Positions 44,144-52,395 of a DNA stretch of 64,000 nucleotides are shown here, one piece after another (position 1 is the stretch's first letter; each line of letters opens with the position of its first letter). The stretch comes from Lysinibacillus xylanilyticus (lineage in GTDB: Bacteria > Bacillota > Bacilli > Bacillales_A > Planococcaceae), in the NCBI RefSeq assembly GCF_001708185.1, contig NZ_MDDN01000017.1:1-64000 (forward strand). The letters run 5' to 3'. Both the position numbers and the translations under genes were made by a program. Below the pieces are notes generated by a model that saw only the letters and a list, made by a program, of their open reading frames with translations, did no database searches and was not told the origin of the DNA.

Positions 44144-44311
44144 TTATGAAGGGTGATGATTATTATTTGACTCATAGGCACTAGAACTCTGTGCTGGCAT
44201 TGCTGAAGAATCATATGCCACTAATGTCACGCCAATTGTCTTCTCTAGCTCATTAATTTTGTCAAGCTGTTGCTGATCTAATTGTGCCAATTTAATCTCT
44301 TCCATTTTCAT
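44144..44311 (-). CDS. Small unlisted protein, 55 residues
   Basis: Reading the minus strand from ATG 44311 gives 55 codons ending in TAA. AAAGGA precedes the ATG by four bases, and a second in-frame ATG two codons later is also possible. The product, MKMEEIKLAQLDQQQLDKIN then ELEKTIGVTLVAYDSSAM and a tail rich in S, N and H, has one amphipathic helix and a short hydrophobic strand. The pattern ELEKxIGVTLVAYD looks like a real small-protein family to me, though I cannot name it. It lies 75 bases upstream of the EndoQ-like gene on the same strand. Confidence 0.65.
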   Translation of the reverse strand: MKMEEIKLAQLDQQQLDKINELEKTIGVTLVAYDSSAMPAQSSSAYESNNNHHPS

Positions 44312-44365
44312 CAATTCCTTTCAGAAATAAAGTTCCCCGAATAGGAAATATGTATACACGGGAAA

Positions 44366-44386
44366 AATGACTGATTTTCAGTCATT
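44366..44386. promoter_or_regulatory. Palindromic operator of the TetR regulator, own promoter
   Basis: AATGACTGA-TTT-TCAGTCATT is a perfect palindrome 65 bases ahead of the tetR-family start. The same arms occur before the SMR genes at 45054-45074, so I assign both to the TetR protein encoded between them. Confidence 0.8.
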
Positions 44387-44451
44387 TTCCTTTGACTTTA
44401 TTTCAACTATTTTGTAACATTTAAATAAGCAGGTCAAAAGCGAGGGATTTC

Positions 44452-45030
44452 ATGTCAAAGGAAGAGAAAATTATTCAGGCTGCTATTGAAGTTTTTCGTG
44501 AAAAAGGAATTGAAAAGGCTAAGGTTTCAGATATCGTAAAAGCTGCAGGTATCGCACAAGGAACATTTTATCTTTATTTCCCTTCACGGCTTTCAGTAAT
44601 GCCAGCTATCGCGAAAGTTATGGTTGAAAAAATTATTACTGCAATTGAAGAAGGCGTATCAACTCAAAAGCCTTTTGAACAACAACTTGAAGAAGTTGTA
44701 GACGTTGGCTTTTCTATAACAAAAGAATATGGCGATCTCGTTGCACTCATCTATGCTGGTATTGCACAAACTGAGCATTTGAAAGAGTGGGAAAATATCT
44801 ATGCTCCCTATTATGCATGGATGGATGATTTTTTATTACAAGCTCAACAACAAGGAACGATACGTGCTTCGATAGATACTTCACGGTCTTCCAAGCTCAT
44901 TATAGGTTTAATCGAATCTGCAGCTGAACAAGTTTATTTGTTTGATGATTGCAAAGATGCAACGATGAAACTTGTTAAGCTCGAGCTCCTTGACTTTTTA
45001 CACCATGCACTTGGCCTACGTCACCCATAA
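44452..45030 (+). CDS. TetR-family transcription regulator
   Basis: The 192-residue protein has an N-terminal TetR helix-turn-helix (KIIQAAIEVFREKGIEKAKVSDIVKAAGIAQGTFYLYF, residues about 6-43, with the recognition helix at GIAQGTFYLYF) and a helical ligand domain. It probably represses the two SMR genes 76 bases downstream and itself, because identical palindromes lie before both. The ligand may be a cation or guanidinium-like compound exported by the SMR pair. Its start has GCGAGGG eight bases upstream. Confidence 0.88.
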   Translation: MSKEEKIIQAAIEVFREKGIEKAKVSDIVKAAGIAQGTFYLYFPSRLSVMPAIAKVMVEKIITAIEEGVSTQKPFEQQLEEVVDVGFSITKEYGDLVALIYAGIAQTEHLKEWENIYAPYYAWMDDFLLQAQQQGTIRASIDTSRSSKLIIGLIESAAEQVYLFDDCKDATMKLVKLELLDFLHHALGLRHP

Positions 45031-45053
45031 GTGACGTTCTCTTTTACATTAAA

Positions 45054-45074
45054 AATGACTGAATGTCAGTCATT
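45054..45074. promoter_or_regulatory. Palindromic operator before the SMR pair
   Basis: AATGACTGA-ATG-TCAGTCATT has the same nine-base arms as the copy before the tetR gene. It sits 32 bases ahead of the first SMR start codon, so a bound regulator would block it. Confidence 0.85.
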
Positions 45075-45105
45075 GAAAACTATCACGTGAAAGGAATCTC
45101 TAATT

Positions 45106-45459
45106 ATGCAAAAAGATTGGATATATGTTGGATTAACTAGTTTGTTTGAATTGTTTTGGATATTTGGTTTTAATGTTGCCGACTCTTGGTGGCATTGGGT
45201 TATTATCGTGTCCTTAATTGCGTTGGATTTTCATTTCTTATCGAAGGCTTGTGAAAATCTACCTACAGGAACTGTTTATGCGACTTTCGCTGGGGTCGGT
45301 ACAATTGGTACTACATTAATGGACATTTTTATTTTTGACGGTGAATTTAATGCTATTAAAGGAATTTTCATTTTCATTATAGTACTGGGTGTTATTGGTC
45401 TTAATTTAGCTGATAACCCTTCAAAAGATCATGCTGAAAAGAAAGGAGCTAATGCATAA
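45106..45459 (+). CDS. SMR-family exporter subunit (YkkC-like)
   Basis: The 117-residue membrane protein has four helices. The SMR glutamate is at residue 15 (LTSLFELFWIFG), and LPTGTVYATFAGVGTIGTT (about 52-70) matches the PxGxxYAxxxGxG motif of SMR proteins; this stretch resembles YkkC of Bacillus subtilis. A hydrophilic tail of about 15 residues follows. The stop overlaps the next start by one base. It should pair with the following subunit as a proton-coupled exporter of guanidinium or lipophilic cations. I see no guanidine-I riboswitch; TetR palindromes take its place. Confidence 0.88.
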   Translation: MQKDWIYVGLTSLFELFWIFGFNVADSWWHWVIIVSLIALDFHFLSKACENLPTGTVYATFAGVGTIGTTLMDIFIFDGEFNAIKGIFIFIIVLGVIGLNLADNPSKDHAEKKGANA

Positions 45460-45773
45460 TGGGTTGGTTACTTGTTTTATTAGCTGCAATTTCAGAAATT
45501 ATCGGTGTTGTAGGTTTACGCTTTTATAGTCAGGAAAAAACTATACGTAATTTATTAATATATGCGGGCGGCTTTGGAATGTCCTTTGTGCTTTTGTATA
45601 CATCCTTTAACTATTTACAGTTAAGCATTGCCTATGTAGTCTGGGTTGGAATTGGTACAGTTGGTGCTGTTCTCGTAAATATTATATTCTTCGGGGAGTC
45701 TAAAAATATGAAGAGGATTATTAGTATCATTGCTATTATCATTGGTGTGGCAGGATTGAAAGCAGTATCTTAA
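45459..45773 (+). CDS. SMR-family exporter subunit (YkkD-like)
   Basis: The 104-residue protein has four helices with the SMR glutamate at residue 13 (LAAISEIIGVVGL), and YVVWVGIGTVGAVLVNIIFFGES (about 62-84) as the pore and helix-4 region. The two subunits, of 117 and 104 residues, have opposite charge bias at their ends, the usual sign of an obligatory heterodimer such as YkkCD. It ends the operon. The usual tryptophan of YAxWxGxG is kept here but not in the first subunit. Confidence 0.88.
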   Translation: MGWLLVLLAAISEIIGVVGLRFYSQEKTIRNLLIYAGGFGMSFVLLYTSFNYLQLSIAYVVWVGIGTVGAVLVNIIFFGESKNMKRIISIIAIIIGVAGLKAVS

Positions 45774-45870
45774 TTTATTTGACTCCTATTCTTTGTATTA
45801 TGGACCAATATTGGAAATTTACTTTTCGTTATAATTACTATATAAATGAAGAGAAAAGGAGTTTTGCTGA

Positions 45871-46179
45871 ATGGTTTATTTGTTACAAGTTGATTTTACA
45901 ATGGACGGTCCTTTTGGTGATGAAATGTCTGAAGGATTTAAAGATTTAGCTCATAGCATTAATGACGAACAAGGAATCATGTGGAAAATTTGGACTGAGG
46001 ATACGGTAGCTAAAGAAGCTGGTGGTGTTTATTTATTCGAAACGAAGGAAAGCGCAGAAAAATATTTAGCCATGCACTCTGCTCGATTAACAAGCTTTGG
46101 GATAACAAATATTCGTGGTAAAATTTTTGAAGTTAATGAAGCTTTATCTTCTATTAACAATGGTCCTATCCATAAATAA
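45871..46179 (+). CDS. YdhR-family putative mono-oxygenase
   Basis: The 102-residue product begins MVYLLQVDFTMDGPFGDEM and has the ferredoxin-like antibiotic biosynthesis mono-oxygenase fold, with GIMWKIWTED and AGGVYLFETKESAEKYLAMHSARL (about 49-72) as in YdhR proteins. These small dimers may degrade or modify quinone-like compounds; the substrate is uncertain. It is a single gene, convergent with the btuD gene across a repeat. Confidence 0.85.
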   Translation: MVYLLQVDFTMDGPFGDEMSEGFKDLAHSINDEQGIMWKIWTEDTVAKEAGGVYLFETKESAEKYLAMHSARLTSFGITNIRGKIFEVNEALSSINNGPIHK

Positions 46180-46224
46180 CAGGCGTATCTGTTATTACAG
46201 ACACACCTCATAGCGATAATGGAC

Positions 46225-46385
46225 AAGAAAATCTTTGTGAATGTTATTGCGCTTTAAATAAGGGTGGTTTCTGTTCCAAACTATTCGCTTTCGCACAAAA
46301 AACATCTGTTGCTGCCGCTTCGCTTTCGCACAAAAAACATCTGCGCTCAGTCGGAACGGAAATCACCCCTCGTTTTGCCGAAGAA
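46225..46385. repeat. Dispersed intergenic repeat, composite copy
   Basis: It opens with AATCTTTGTGAATGTTATTGC-GCTTTAAATAAGGG, has two exact 23-bp copies of CGCTTTCGCACAAAAAAC-ATCTG at a 35-bp period (starting 46286 and 46321), and ends GGAACGGAAATCACC-CCTCGTTTTGCC. The parts match those at 15.25-15.73 kb. It lies between two convergent genes. Confidence 0.8.
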
Positions 46386-46392
46386 CCGTACT

Positions 46393-47190
46393 TTATTTAT
46401 GTAGTTTTAAAGCTTTCTTCGTAAATTGCTCTGAGACATACGTTAAATAAGGCTTCCCTGTAAGTGGATGTGTTTGAATATCAGCGTAAACACCAAAAAC
46501 ATCTTGTAATAATGCTGGTGTAAGTACTTCTTCTGGTGTTCCAAAATTGACAATTCGCCCTTGCTGTAAAACATAAATTTGATCACAATACATAGCTGCA
46601 ATGTTTAAATCATGTATTGCCGCAACAACTGTTAAATGTAGGGTTTGAATTAGATCCATTAGCTGCAATTGATGCTGAATATCTAGATGATTTGTTGGCT
46701 CATCTAAAATAAGCATCTGTGCTTGCTGAGCGAGGGCACGGGCAACCATCACACGCTTTTTTTCTCCGCCTGAAAGAGAACTAAAGCTACGTTTCTCTAA
46801 ATGAGCAATTCCTGTTTGATCTAGTGCATTTTTTACAATTTGAAAATCTCGTTCCTGATCAAGCTCAAATAGTTTTTTATGTGGTGTTCTTCCCATACTG
46901 ACTAAATCATGTACGGTAAAATCGAATACGACCGGCGTTTCTTGACTCACTACTGCTAAATTTTTCGCAATACTTTTACTCGATTGCTTTAAAATATCCT
47001 GTTCATTTAATAAAACTGTTCCACTTTCTGGTTTTAATAAACGATACATATTCTTTAATAGCGTTGACTTCCCACTACCATTTGGACCGATTAACCCAAC
47101 AAATTGTTTTTCCTTTATTTGTACACTTACTTCATGTAATATGCGCTCATCAGAAATGGAGAAAGATACTTGTTTCGTCTCTAATGTCAT
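46393..47190 (-). CDS. btuD: Cobalamin ABC transporter ATPase (BtuD/FecE type)
   Basis: The 265-residue ATPase has Walker A GPNGSGKSTLL (about 36-46), signature SLSGGEKKRVMVA (about 138-150) and Walker B MLILDEPTNHLD (about 158-169). The family serves iron-siderophore, haem or B12 import; the cobalamin riboswitch ahead of the operon makes B12 or another corrinoid the likely cargo. It starts five bases after the permease stop. The usual substrate-binding lipoprotein is not present in the operon here. Confidence 0.88.
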   Translation of the reverse strand: MTLETKQVSFSISDERILHEVSVQIKEKQFVGLIGPNGSGKSTLLKNMYRLLKPESGTVLLNEQDILKQSSKSIAKNLAVVSQETPVVFDFTVHDLVSMGRTPHKKLFELDQERDFQIVKNALDQTGIAHLEKRSFSSLSGGEKKRVMVARALAQQAQMLILDEPTNHLDIQHQLQLMDLIQTLHLTVVAAIHDLNIAAMYCDQIYVLQQGRIVNFGTPEEVLTPALLQDVFGVYADIQTHPLTGKPYLTYVSEQFTKKALKLHK

Positions 47191-47195
47191 ATGCT

Positions 47196-48242
47196 TTAAT
47201 CCCCTTCACCGAAAGAATAATTGTTACGACGTAGTAGCCAAATGAAAAACGGCCCTCCACAAAAAGCTGTGATAATTCCAATTGGCATTTCTTCAGGGGC
47301 AATTATAATCCGAGCAAGTGCATCTGCCCACACTAAGAAAATCGCCCCAAACAAAGCACTAATCGGTATGACATATTTATGGTTTGAACCTACGATCAGC
47401 CGTACAATATGCGGAATGATTAAGCCAACAAATCCGATTGAACCACTTACTGCGACAAGCACACCCGTTAATAACGATACTAATAAGATAAGCTGTATTC
47501 GAAATTGTTGTAAGTTAACCCCTAATGTAACCGCTGCTTCTTCCCCAAGAAGTAATAAATTTAAGCTTCGATAATGGAGCCATAACAAGGCAAATACCAC
47601 GATAAAAATAACTGTAGGAATTAAAAGATTACTCCACTTCGCACCCGCTAAGCTTCCTAGCATCCAAAACATAACTGCCTTCATTCCGCCCTCTTGCTTC
47701 GACGTCATTAATATAAAATTTGAAATAGCAGATAAAATAAACGACACCGCCATCCCTGAAAGTAAAAGTCGAAAGACAGAAACTCTACCGCCAACACATG
47801 CTAAGAAGAAAACTAACGCCATTGCTGTCAGAGAACCTATAAATGCAGATACGGAAAGAGCATAAACGCCAAGAAATGAAAAAGCACCTAAAATGATGAC
47901 AGCTGTGGCCCCAACCGTTGCACCAGAAGATATCCCTAAAATATATGGTTCGGCAATTGAATTACGGACAAGAGCCTGAATAGCTGCTCCTGCAATTGCC
48001 AACCCTGCTCCAACAATAGCAGCGAGCAATACACGCGGAACTCGTATTTGCCAAATAATAATTTCCTGTGAACGACTCCAATCTTGCTCGATTGAGTTTT
48101 GTACAATTGGTATTTTGGAAAGGATAACCTTCCATACGTGAATTGGCGTCACAGAAACCGATCCAACCATTATGGCAATTGTCATTGAAATGATTAGTAC
48201 TAAAAGAAGAGTCATTGATAGTAGCATAATTTTTTTATTCAT
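47196..48242 (-). CDS. btuC: Cobalamin ABC transporter permease (BtuC/FecCD type)
   Basis: The 348-residue permease has about ten membrane helices and FecCD landmarks: IRVPRVLLAAIVGAGLAIAGAAIQALVRN (split over 66-94), AEPYILGISSGATVGA (about 97-112), GFVGLIIPHIVRLIVGSNHK (about 268-287), and the coupling region. It is the first gene after the cobalamin riboswitch and terminator. A lone GGAG lies eleven bases ahead of ATG. It should import corrinoid for metH and similar enzymes. Confidence 0.9.
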   Translation of the reverse strand: MNKKIMLLSMTLLLVLIISMTIAIMVGSVSVTPIHVWKVILSKIPIVQNSIEQDWSRSQEIIIWQIRVPRVLLAAIVGAGLAIAGAAIQALVRNSIAEPYILGISSGATVGATAVIILGAFSFLGVYALSVSAFIGSLTAMALVFFLACVGGRVSVFRLLLSGMAVSFILSAISNFILMTSKQEGGMKAVMFWMLGSLAGAKWSNLLIPTVIFIVVFALLWLHYRSLNLLLLGEEAAVTLGVNLQQFRIQLILLVSLLTGVLVAVSGSIGFVGLIIPHIVRLIVGSNHKYVIPISALFGAIFLVWADALARIIIAPEEMPIGIITAFCGGPFFIWLLRRNNYSFGEGD

Positions 48243-48284
48243 CTGTTTATTAACTCCTAATCATTAATAATAGACTTAATGAAG

Positions 48285-48328
48285 ATAAAAAAAGGGTATT
48301 CCATGCAAAATACGCATAGAAATACCCT
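48285..48328 (-). terminator. Cobalamin riboswitch terminator
   Basis: On the minus strand AGGGTATTTCTATGCG pairs with TGCATGGAATACCCT around a short loop and is followed by TTTTTTT. It lies 70 bases beyond the aptamer and 43 bases before btuC. Confidence 0.92.
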
Positions 48329-48397
48329 AGATTAAACAAAGTCAGAAAGATTCCCTTCTACTATTGTCCGTAATCGCTTTCATCCTCGTGGGCATTA

Positions 48398-48581
48398 CAG
48401 ATATTCGCTAATTGGCAGGTCTCCTGGCTTCGAATCAATGTCCCTATGATTGCCTTCCCATTCTAGAACAGTGGCCTAAATCATCATAGAACTCCTCGTT
48501 ACAGTTGCGGGACAGCGTCGGATTTGCACCGACTTCCCTTTTAAGTGACACTTTTACAAGATGTCACACCATTTGCATCTG
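48398..48581 (-). promoter_or_regulatory. Cobalamin riboswitch (B12 box) controlling btuCD
   Basis: The minus strand shows P1 CAGAT/ATCTG, the segment GGGAAGTCGGTGCAAATCCG, then GCTGTCCCGCAACTGT, GGCCACTG, GGGAAGGCAATC and the B12 box AGCCAGGAGACCTGCC. These blocks in this order identify the riboswitch with high confidence. Binding of adenosylcobalamin should reduce expression of the transporter. Confidence 0.97.
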
Positions 48582-48663
48582 ATATTTTAAAATTATGACG
48601 ATTCTATCATATATTTTAATAGTTAGTCTATTACTAGTAATTATTTATCAAATTATGAAGGAT

Positions 48664-48713
48664 AAACATTTTGTGTTAACCTATATAAAATATTAGGTTG
48701 ACACAAAATGTTT
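48664..48713. promoter_or_regulatory. BirA operator upstream of bioY
   Basis: AAACATTTTGTGTTAACC and GGTTGACACAAAATGTTT form 18-bp arms with one mismatch around a 14-bp spacer. The core GTTAACC-N14-GGTTGAC fits the BirA operator used for biotin genes in Bacillota. It ends 47 bases before the bioY start and would sit over its promoter. Confidence 0.9.
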
Positions 48714-48760
48714 ATTTTTTTACACTATTATTATCAATATTACTTATTAGGGGTGAAATA

Positions 48761-49357
48761 ATGACAACAGTAGCGGAACACTCGCATCACAAATTAAGAA
48801 CAGTAGATATTGCTTATATTGGACTATTTTCAACATTGATGATGATTGGCGCTAATATTACTTCCTTTGTACCTTTTATGGTTGTTGGTGGCGTACCCAT
48901 CACGCTACAAACATTTTTTGCTATATTAGCAGGACTTATTCTTGGCAGTAGAAAAGGTGCACTCGCTTGTACTGTTTATATGTGCATAGGTTTAGCAGGC
49001 GCCCCTGTATTTGCACGTTTCAGTGGGGGCTTTGGACAAATTTTAAGTCCTACATTCGGTTTTATTGTTACTTTTATATTAGCTGCATATGTTGCAGGGC
49101 TTATTGTAGAGCGCAGTGGAACGAAAAAAAGCTATGTAATTGCTGCTTTAATTGCAACAGCCATTAATTATTTACTTGGGACAAATTGGATGTACTTCGC
49201 CTACAAGTTATGGGCTAGTGCTCCAGAAGCTTTTTCTTATAAGATGGCATGGCTTTGGATGATGCCTCCATTACCAAAGGATATTATTTTAGCGATATTT
49301 GCCGGTATTTTTGCATACCGTCTACAAAAAATAGTAAAAATAATTCCTGTTAAATAA
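48761..49357 (+). CDS. bioY: Biotin transporter substrate-binding subunit BioY
   Basis: I start at ATG 48761, behind AGGGGTG; the longer reading runs back over the operator. The 198-residue membrane protein has about six helices and BioY features: TSFVPFMVVGGVPITLQTFFAILAG (split over about 36-60), YMCIGLAGAPVFARFSGGFGQILSPTFGF (about 77-105). It is the S component that captures biotin for an ECF transporter whose ATPases are not encoded here. BirA should repress it when biotin is plentiful. Confidence 0.95.
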   Translation: MTTVAEHSHHKLRTVDIAYIGLFSTLMMIGANITSFVPFMVVGGVPITLQTFFAILAGLILGSRKGALACTVYMCIGLAGAPVFARFSGGFGQILSPTFGFIVTFILAAYVAGLIVERSGTKKSYVIAALIATAINYLLGTNWMYFAYKLWASAPEAFSYKMAWLWMMPPLPKDIILAIFAGIFAYRLQKIVKIIPVK

Positions 49358-49360
49358 CGT

Positions 49361-49398
49361 AAGCCCTTCTTTAGTTTAATGCTAAAGAGGGCTTTTTG
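49361..49398 (+). terminator. Intrinsic terminator after bioY
   Basis: AAGCCCTTCTTTAG pairs with CTAAAGAGGGCTT with one bulge, followed by TTTGTTTT. Confidence 0.88.
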
Positions 49399-49483
49399 TT
49401 TTAGGAATCCTATATGAATGCTGTCCACAATTTCTGCACATTTATTTGCTACATTAAGAGCAAATAGTGAGGAGGAATATAAT

Positions 49484-50068
49484 ATGTTATTCAAAAGAAA
49501 GTGGTCAATTGGCTTAATAGCAGCAGTAGCTTTACTAACATTATCGGCTTGCTCTGCCGATACAACTAAGTCAGAAGCCGATTCAAAAAATAACATCGAA
49601 ACTGAACATAGCACAGAGATGGATCATTCCACGATGAACCATTCAAGCTCTGGCGCAGTACCAACAACTTTGAAAAATGCTGAAAATCCAAAGTTTCCAG
49701 TTGGAAGCATCGCCATTATCACGGATGGACACATGGCAGGTATGAAAGGCGCAGAAGCAACGATTGTTGGCGCTTATGATACGACAGCATACATTATCTC
49801 CTATGAGCCAACTACAGGTGAAAATCGCGTAGAAAATCATAAGTGGGTTATTCATGAGGAATTGATAAATCAAGGTGAGGCTCCATTAGCTCCGGGTACG
49901 GAAGTCAAAACCGATGCATCCCATATGGAAGGCATGGAAAATGCGACTGTCCATATCGATGAGGCAATACAAACGACAGTTTATATGATTGATTATACGT
50001 CTACAACAAATGGCGAGGCTGTAAAAAATCATAAATGGGTTACAGAAGAAGAGCTAGAAGCAAAATAA
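49484..50068 (+). CDS. YdhK-like lipoprotein (DUF1541)
   Basis: I start at ATG 49484 behind GAGGAGGAA. The 194-residue protein has a lipoprotein signal with lipobox LSACS (Cys near 23), a His/Met-rich linker (EMDHSTMNHSSS), then two DUF1541 repeats of about 60 residues: PVGSIAIITDGHMAGMKGAEATIVGAYDTTAYIISY (from about 70) and PGTEVKTDASHMEGMENATVHIDEAIQTTVYMIDY (from about 137). Each repeat holds an M/H patch (DGHMAGM, ASHMEGM), which suggests metal, perhaps copper, binding. The two-component genes lie convergent downstream, and may control it. Confidence 0.85.
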   Translation: MLFKRKWSIGLIAAVALLTLSACSADTTKSEADSKNNIETEHSTEMDHSTMNHSSSGAVPTTLKNAENPKFPVGSIAIITDGHMAGMKGAEATIVGAYDTTAYIISYEPTTGENRVENHKWVIHEELINQGEAPLAPGTEVKTDASHMEGMENATVHIDEAIQTTVYMIDYTSTTNGEAVKNHKWVTEEELEAK

Positions 50069-50211
50069 GAACTAAACGCTAGAGAGCCCGAAGCAAAAAT
50101 AACGCTCCACCACTTTTGTCCGTGGGAGTGAAGCAACCTCAAGGATGTTGCGCTTTAGCCTAGACGACTATGCTCTAAACAGGCAAAAAAATCTATAGTT
50201 TCCTTCATAAC

Positions 50212-50250
50212 AAAAACCAATCTTTGCGGAATCGTCAGAGATTGGTTTTT
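50212..50250 (-). terminator. Bidirectional terminator after the response regulator gene
   Basis: AAAAACCAATCT and AGATTGGTTTTT close a loop of 15 bases. T-runs occur on both strands. The stretch from the lipoprotein stop to this point (50069-50211) has no gene. Confidence 0.88.
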
Positions 50251-50257
50251 CTAGCTT

Positions 50258-50941
50258 CTATTTTCTATTAACTGACCTGTACCATTTGTATCCGATCCCC
50301 CAAACAGTCTGTAAATATTCATCCGCCGGGAAACCGCTTTTCCTTAATTTTTCTCGTAAATTACGGACATGTGAGTCGATTGTTCTATCTTCGATTGATA
50401 CATGATAACCCCAAACAGTACTGATGAGATGCTCCCTTGAAAATACTTTATTTTGATAATCAAGAAATAACGCTAACATCGCAAATTCTTTCGGCGTTAA
50501 AGAAATAGCCTCTTGTTGAAAGGATAATTCAAAGGATTCTTTATTTAAACGGAGCCCTTCAAAGAAAATAACTTTTTCTTCAACTTTCGTTCTTCTTAAT
50601 ACCGCATTTATACGGGCTAGTAACTCTTCCTCATCGAAGGGCTTTAAAATATAGTCGTCTGCCCCAATATTTAACCCATTTATAATATCAGCCTGTTCCC
50701 CTTTTGCTGTTAGCATTATCACTGGTACATCCCAAAACTTCCTTATTTCCTGACAAGCTTGCCAGCCAGCCATCTCTGGCATCATGATATCTAACAGCAC
50801 TAAGTCTACATGATTTTCCTCTAAATAAACTAGAGCATCTTTAGCTGATGACATTGCTTTACAATGAAACGTAGGCTCTAAGTAAAGGATTAGTAAATCT
50901 AACATCCTAGGTTCATCATCAATTAATAATATTGTTTTCAT
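50258..50941 (-). CDS. OmpR-family response regulator
   Basis: The 227-residue protein has a receiver domain with Asp51 in LLDIMMP, the acidic pair IDDEP at 7-11, and Lys near 101 (ILKPFDEEELLARI). The winged-helix output domain is at about 130-222 (LTPKEFAMLALFLDYQNKVFSREHLISTVWG, RTIDSHVRNLREKLR). It follows the histidine kinase by six bases and works with it. Targets are unknown; the convergent YdhK-like gene is a candidate. Confidence 0.92.
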   Translation of the reverse strand: MKTILLIDDEPRMLDLLILYLEPTFHCKAMSSAKDALVYLEENHVDLVLLDIMMPEMAGWQACQEIRKFWDVPVIMLTAKGEQADIINGLNIGADDYILKPFDEEELLARINAVLRRTKVEEKVIFFEGLRLNKESFELSFQQEAISLTPKEFAMLALFLDYQNKVFSREHLISTVWGYHVSIEDRTIDSHVRNLREKLRKSGFPADEYLQTVWGIGYKWYRSVNRK

Positions 50942-50947
50942 TCGTTC

Positions 50948-52312
50948 CTACTCCTTAAACAATAATTCAAAAGTAGTCCCTTTATTTTCCTCACTAAAAA
51001 CGGTTACTTCTCCTCCATGTGCATGTACAAGCTCTTTAACAATAGCAAGGCCTAAACCTGAACCCCCAAGAGCACGCGTACGAGATTTTTCTACTCTATA
51101 AAAGCGTTCAAAAATATAAGGTAAGTCCTTCTTCGGAATCCCTTTTCCAGTATCCTTTATGCTAATTTGTAAATAGCGACTGTGTCTTTTTACAATTATG
51201 GAAGTTGAATCTCCTGAGGAACAATAAGTTAATGCGTTATTTAAAAGATTTAAAATAATTTGTTCAAGTCTTGCCGAATCAGCCATTAATGTTAATCCCT
51301 CTTCACATTGAACAAAAAAGTGTATTTGTTTTTCCTGAAAAGCAGGGCTCAACTTTGTCTCAATATTGGCTAAAAACTTATCCAAATGAAGACTTTCTTT
51401 GTCAATAACAAAAGAGTTTTCATCCATTTTTGCTAAATCAAATAAGTCTTTTATTAAACGAGAAAGTCGATTGGTCTCTTCTATAATAATACCTAAATAC
51501 TTTTGGCGATCCCGCTCCGTTAAATCACGTTTATAGAGAATATCTGTATAGCCTTTTATAAACGTTAATGGTGTTCTAAGCTCATGGGCAATACTTGATA
51601 AAAACTCCTTTCTTTCCTCTCTTAAATGATGTAAATCATCTGATAAAAGCTGTATTGCATTAGAAAGATCACTTAGTTCATCTTTACCATTCGTAGAAAG
51701 GGCCACTGTAAAATCCCCTTTACTCATTTTCAAAGTCGCTTCTTTCATCTGAACTAATGGAAAGGCAAGCTTTCTAGACAGAACAATAATGACTGCAATG
51801 GTCACCACTCCTGAAATAATACCTACAATTAGAAAATGTCTATTTAATCGTTCCATTAATGCATGGATGGAATCTGTATTTTGAAACATAAAAACATATC
51901 CAATTGTCGTTTGCTGTTTTTGGATAGGGCTAATTGTGGAAATATATTTTTCCTCCTGCCAATCCCCCTGCAAAACCTTACCATTATAAGGAACATTATC
52001 TTCGGAATTTTTAATATAAGCTTGTATTTCAGGATGTGGATGTGAAGCAGCTAATATTTTCCCAGTCTTATCTGTAATAACAACATCTGTATTTTCTTTT
52101 GATTCCATTAATACTACGTGAGCTAATGTTTCCTTCTCGAAATTTCGCTCTAATATTGTTCGATGCGAATTTCCCCTTGCCTGCAAGCTCGTTAATTCCT
52201 CTTCAACTCTAGAATTGGTTAAAGAAGCATGTAAAAATAACATCATAAATGTTTCAATACAAAATAATGTGATAAAAAAGATTATTCCTAGCTTAAATGA
52301 AAGTTTTTTCAT
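50948..52312 (-). CDS. Membrane sensor histidine kinase
   Basis: The 454-residue kinase has one N-terminal membrane helix (about 8-30), an outside sensor part to about 155, a second helix (about 158-180), a HAMP linker (about 182-235), HisKA with SSIAHELRTPLTFIKGYTD (about 241-259) and the ATPase motifs NLLNNALTY, DTGKGIPKKDLPYIFERFYR and GGSGLGLAIVKELVHAHGG. The stimulus is unknown. Proximity to a metal-rich lipoprotein makes a metal or envelope signal plausible. Confidence 0.92.
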   Translation of the reverse strand: MKKLSFKLGIIFFITLFCIETFMMLFLHASLTNSRVEEELTSLQARGNSHRTILERNFEKETLAHVVLMESKENTDVVITDKTGKILAASHPHPEIQAYIKNSEDNVPYNGKVLQGDWQEEKYISTISPIQKQQTTIGYVFMFQNTDSIHALMERLNRHFLIVGIISGVVTIAVIIVLSRKLAFPLVQMKEATLKMSKGDFTVALSTNGKDELSDLSNAIQLLSDDLHHLREERKEFLSSIAHELRTPLTFIKGYTDILYKRDLTERDRQKYLGIIIEETNRLSRLIKDLFDLAKMDENSFVIDKESLHLDKFLANIETKLSPAFQEKQIHFFVQCEEGLTLMADSARLEQIILNLLNNALTYCSSGDSTSIIVKRHSRYLQISIKDTGKGIPKKDLPYIFERFYRVEKSRTRALGGSGLGLAIVKELVHAHGGEVTVFSEENKGTTFELLFKE

Positions 52313-52395
52313 CTCTAACCACCAATTTAGGATTTCATAAAAGTATAACGTTAAAGTGTGAAGATTTCATGCAGAAATAAATCTTATAAAACGAG

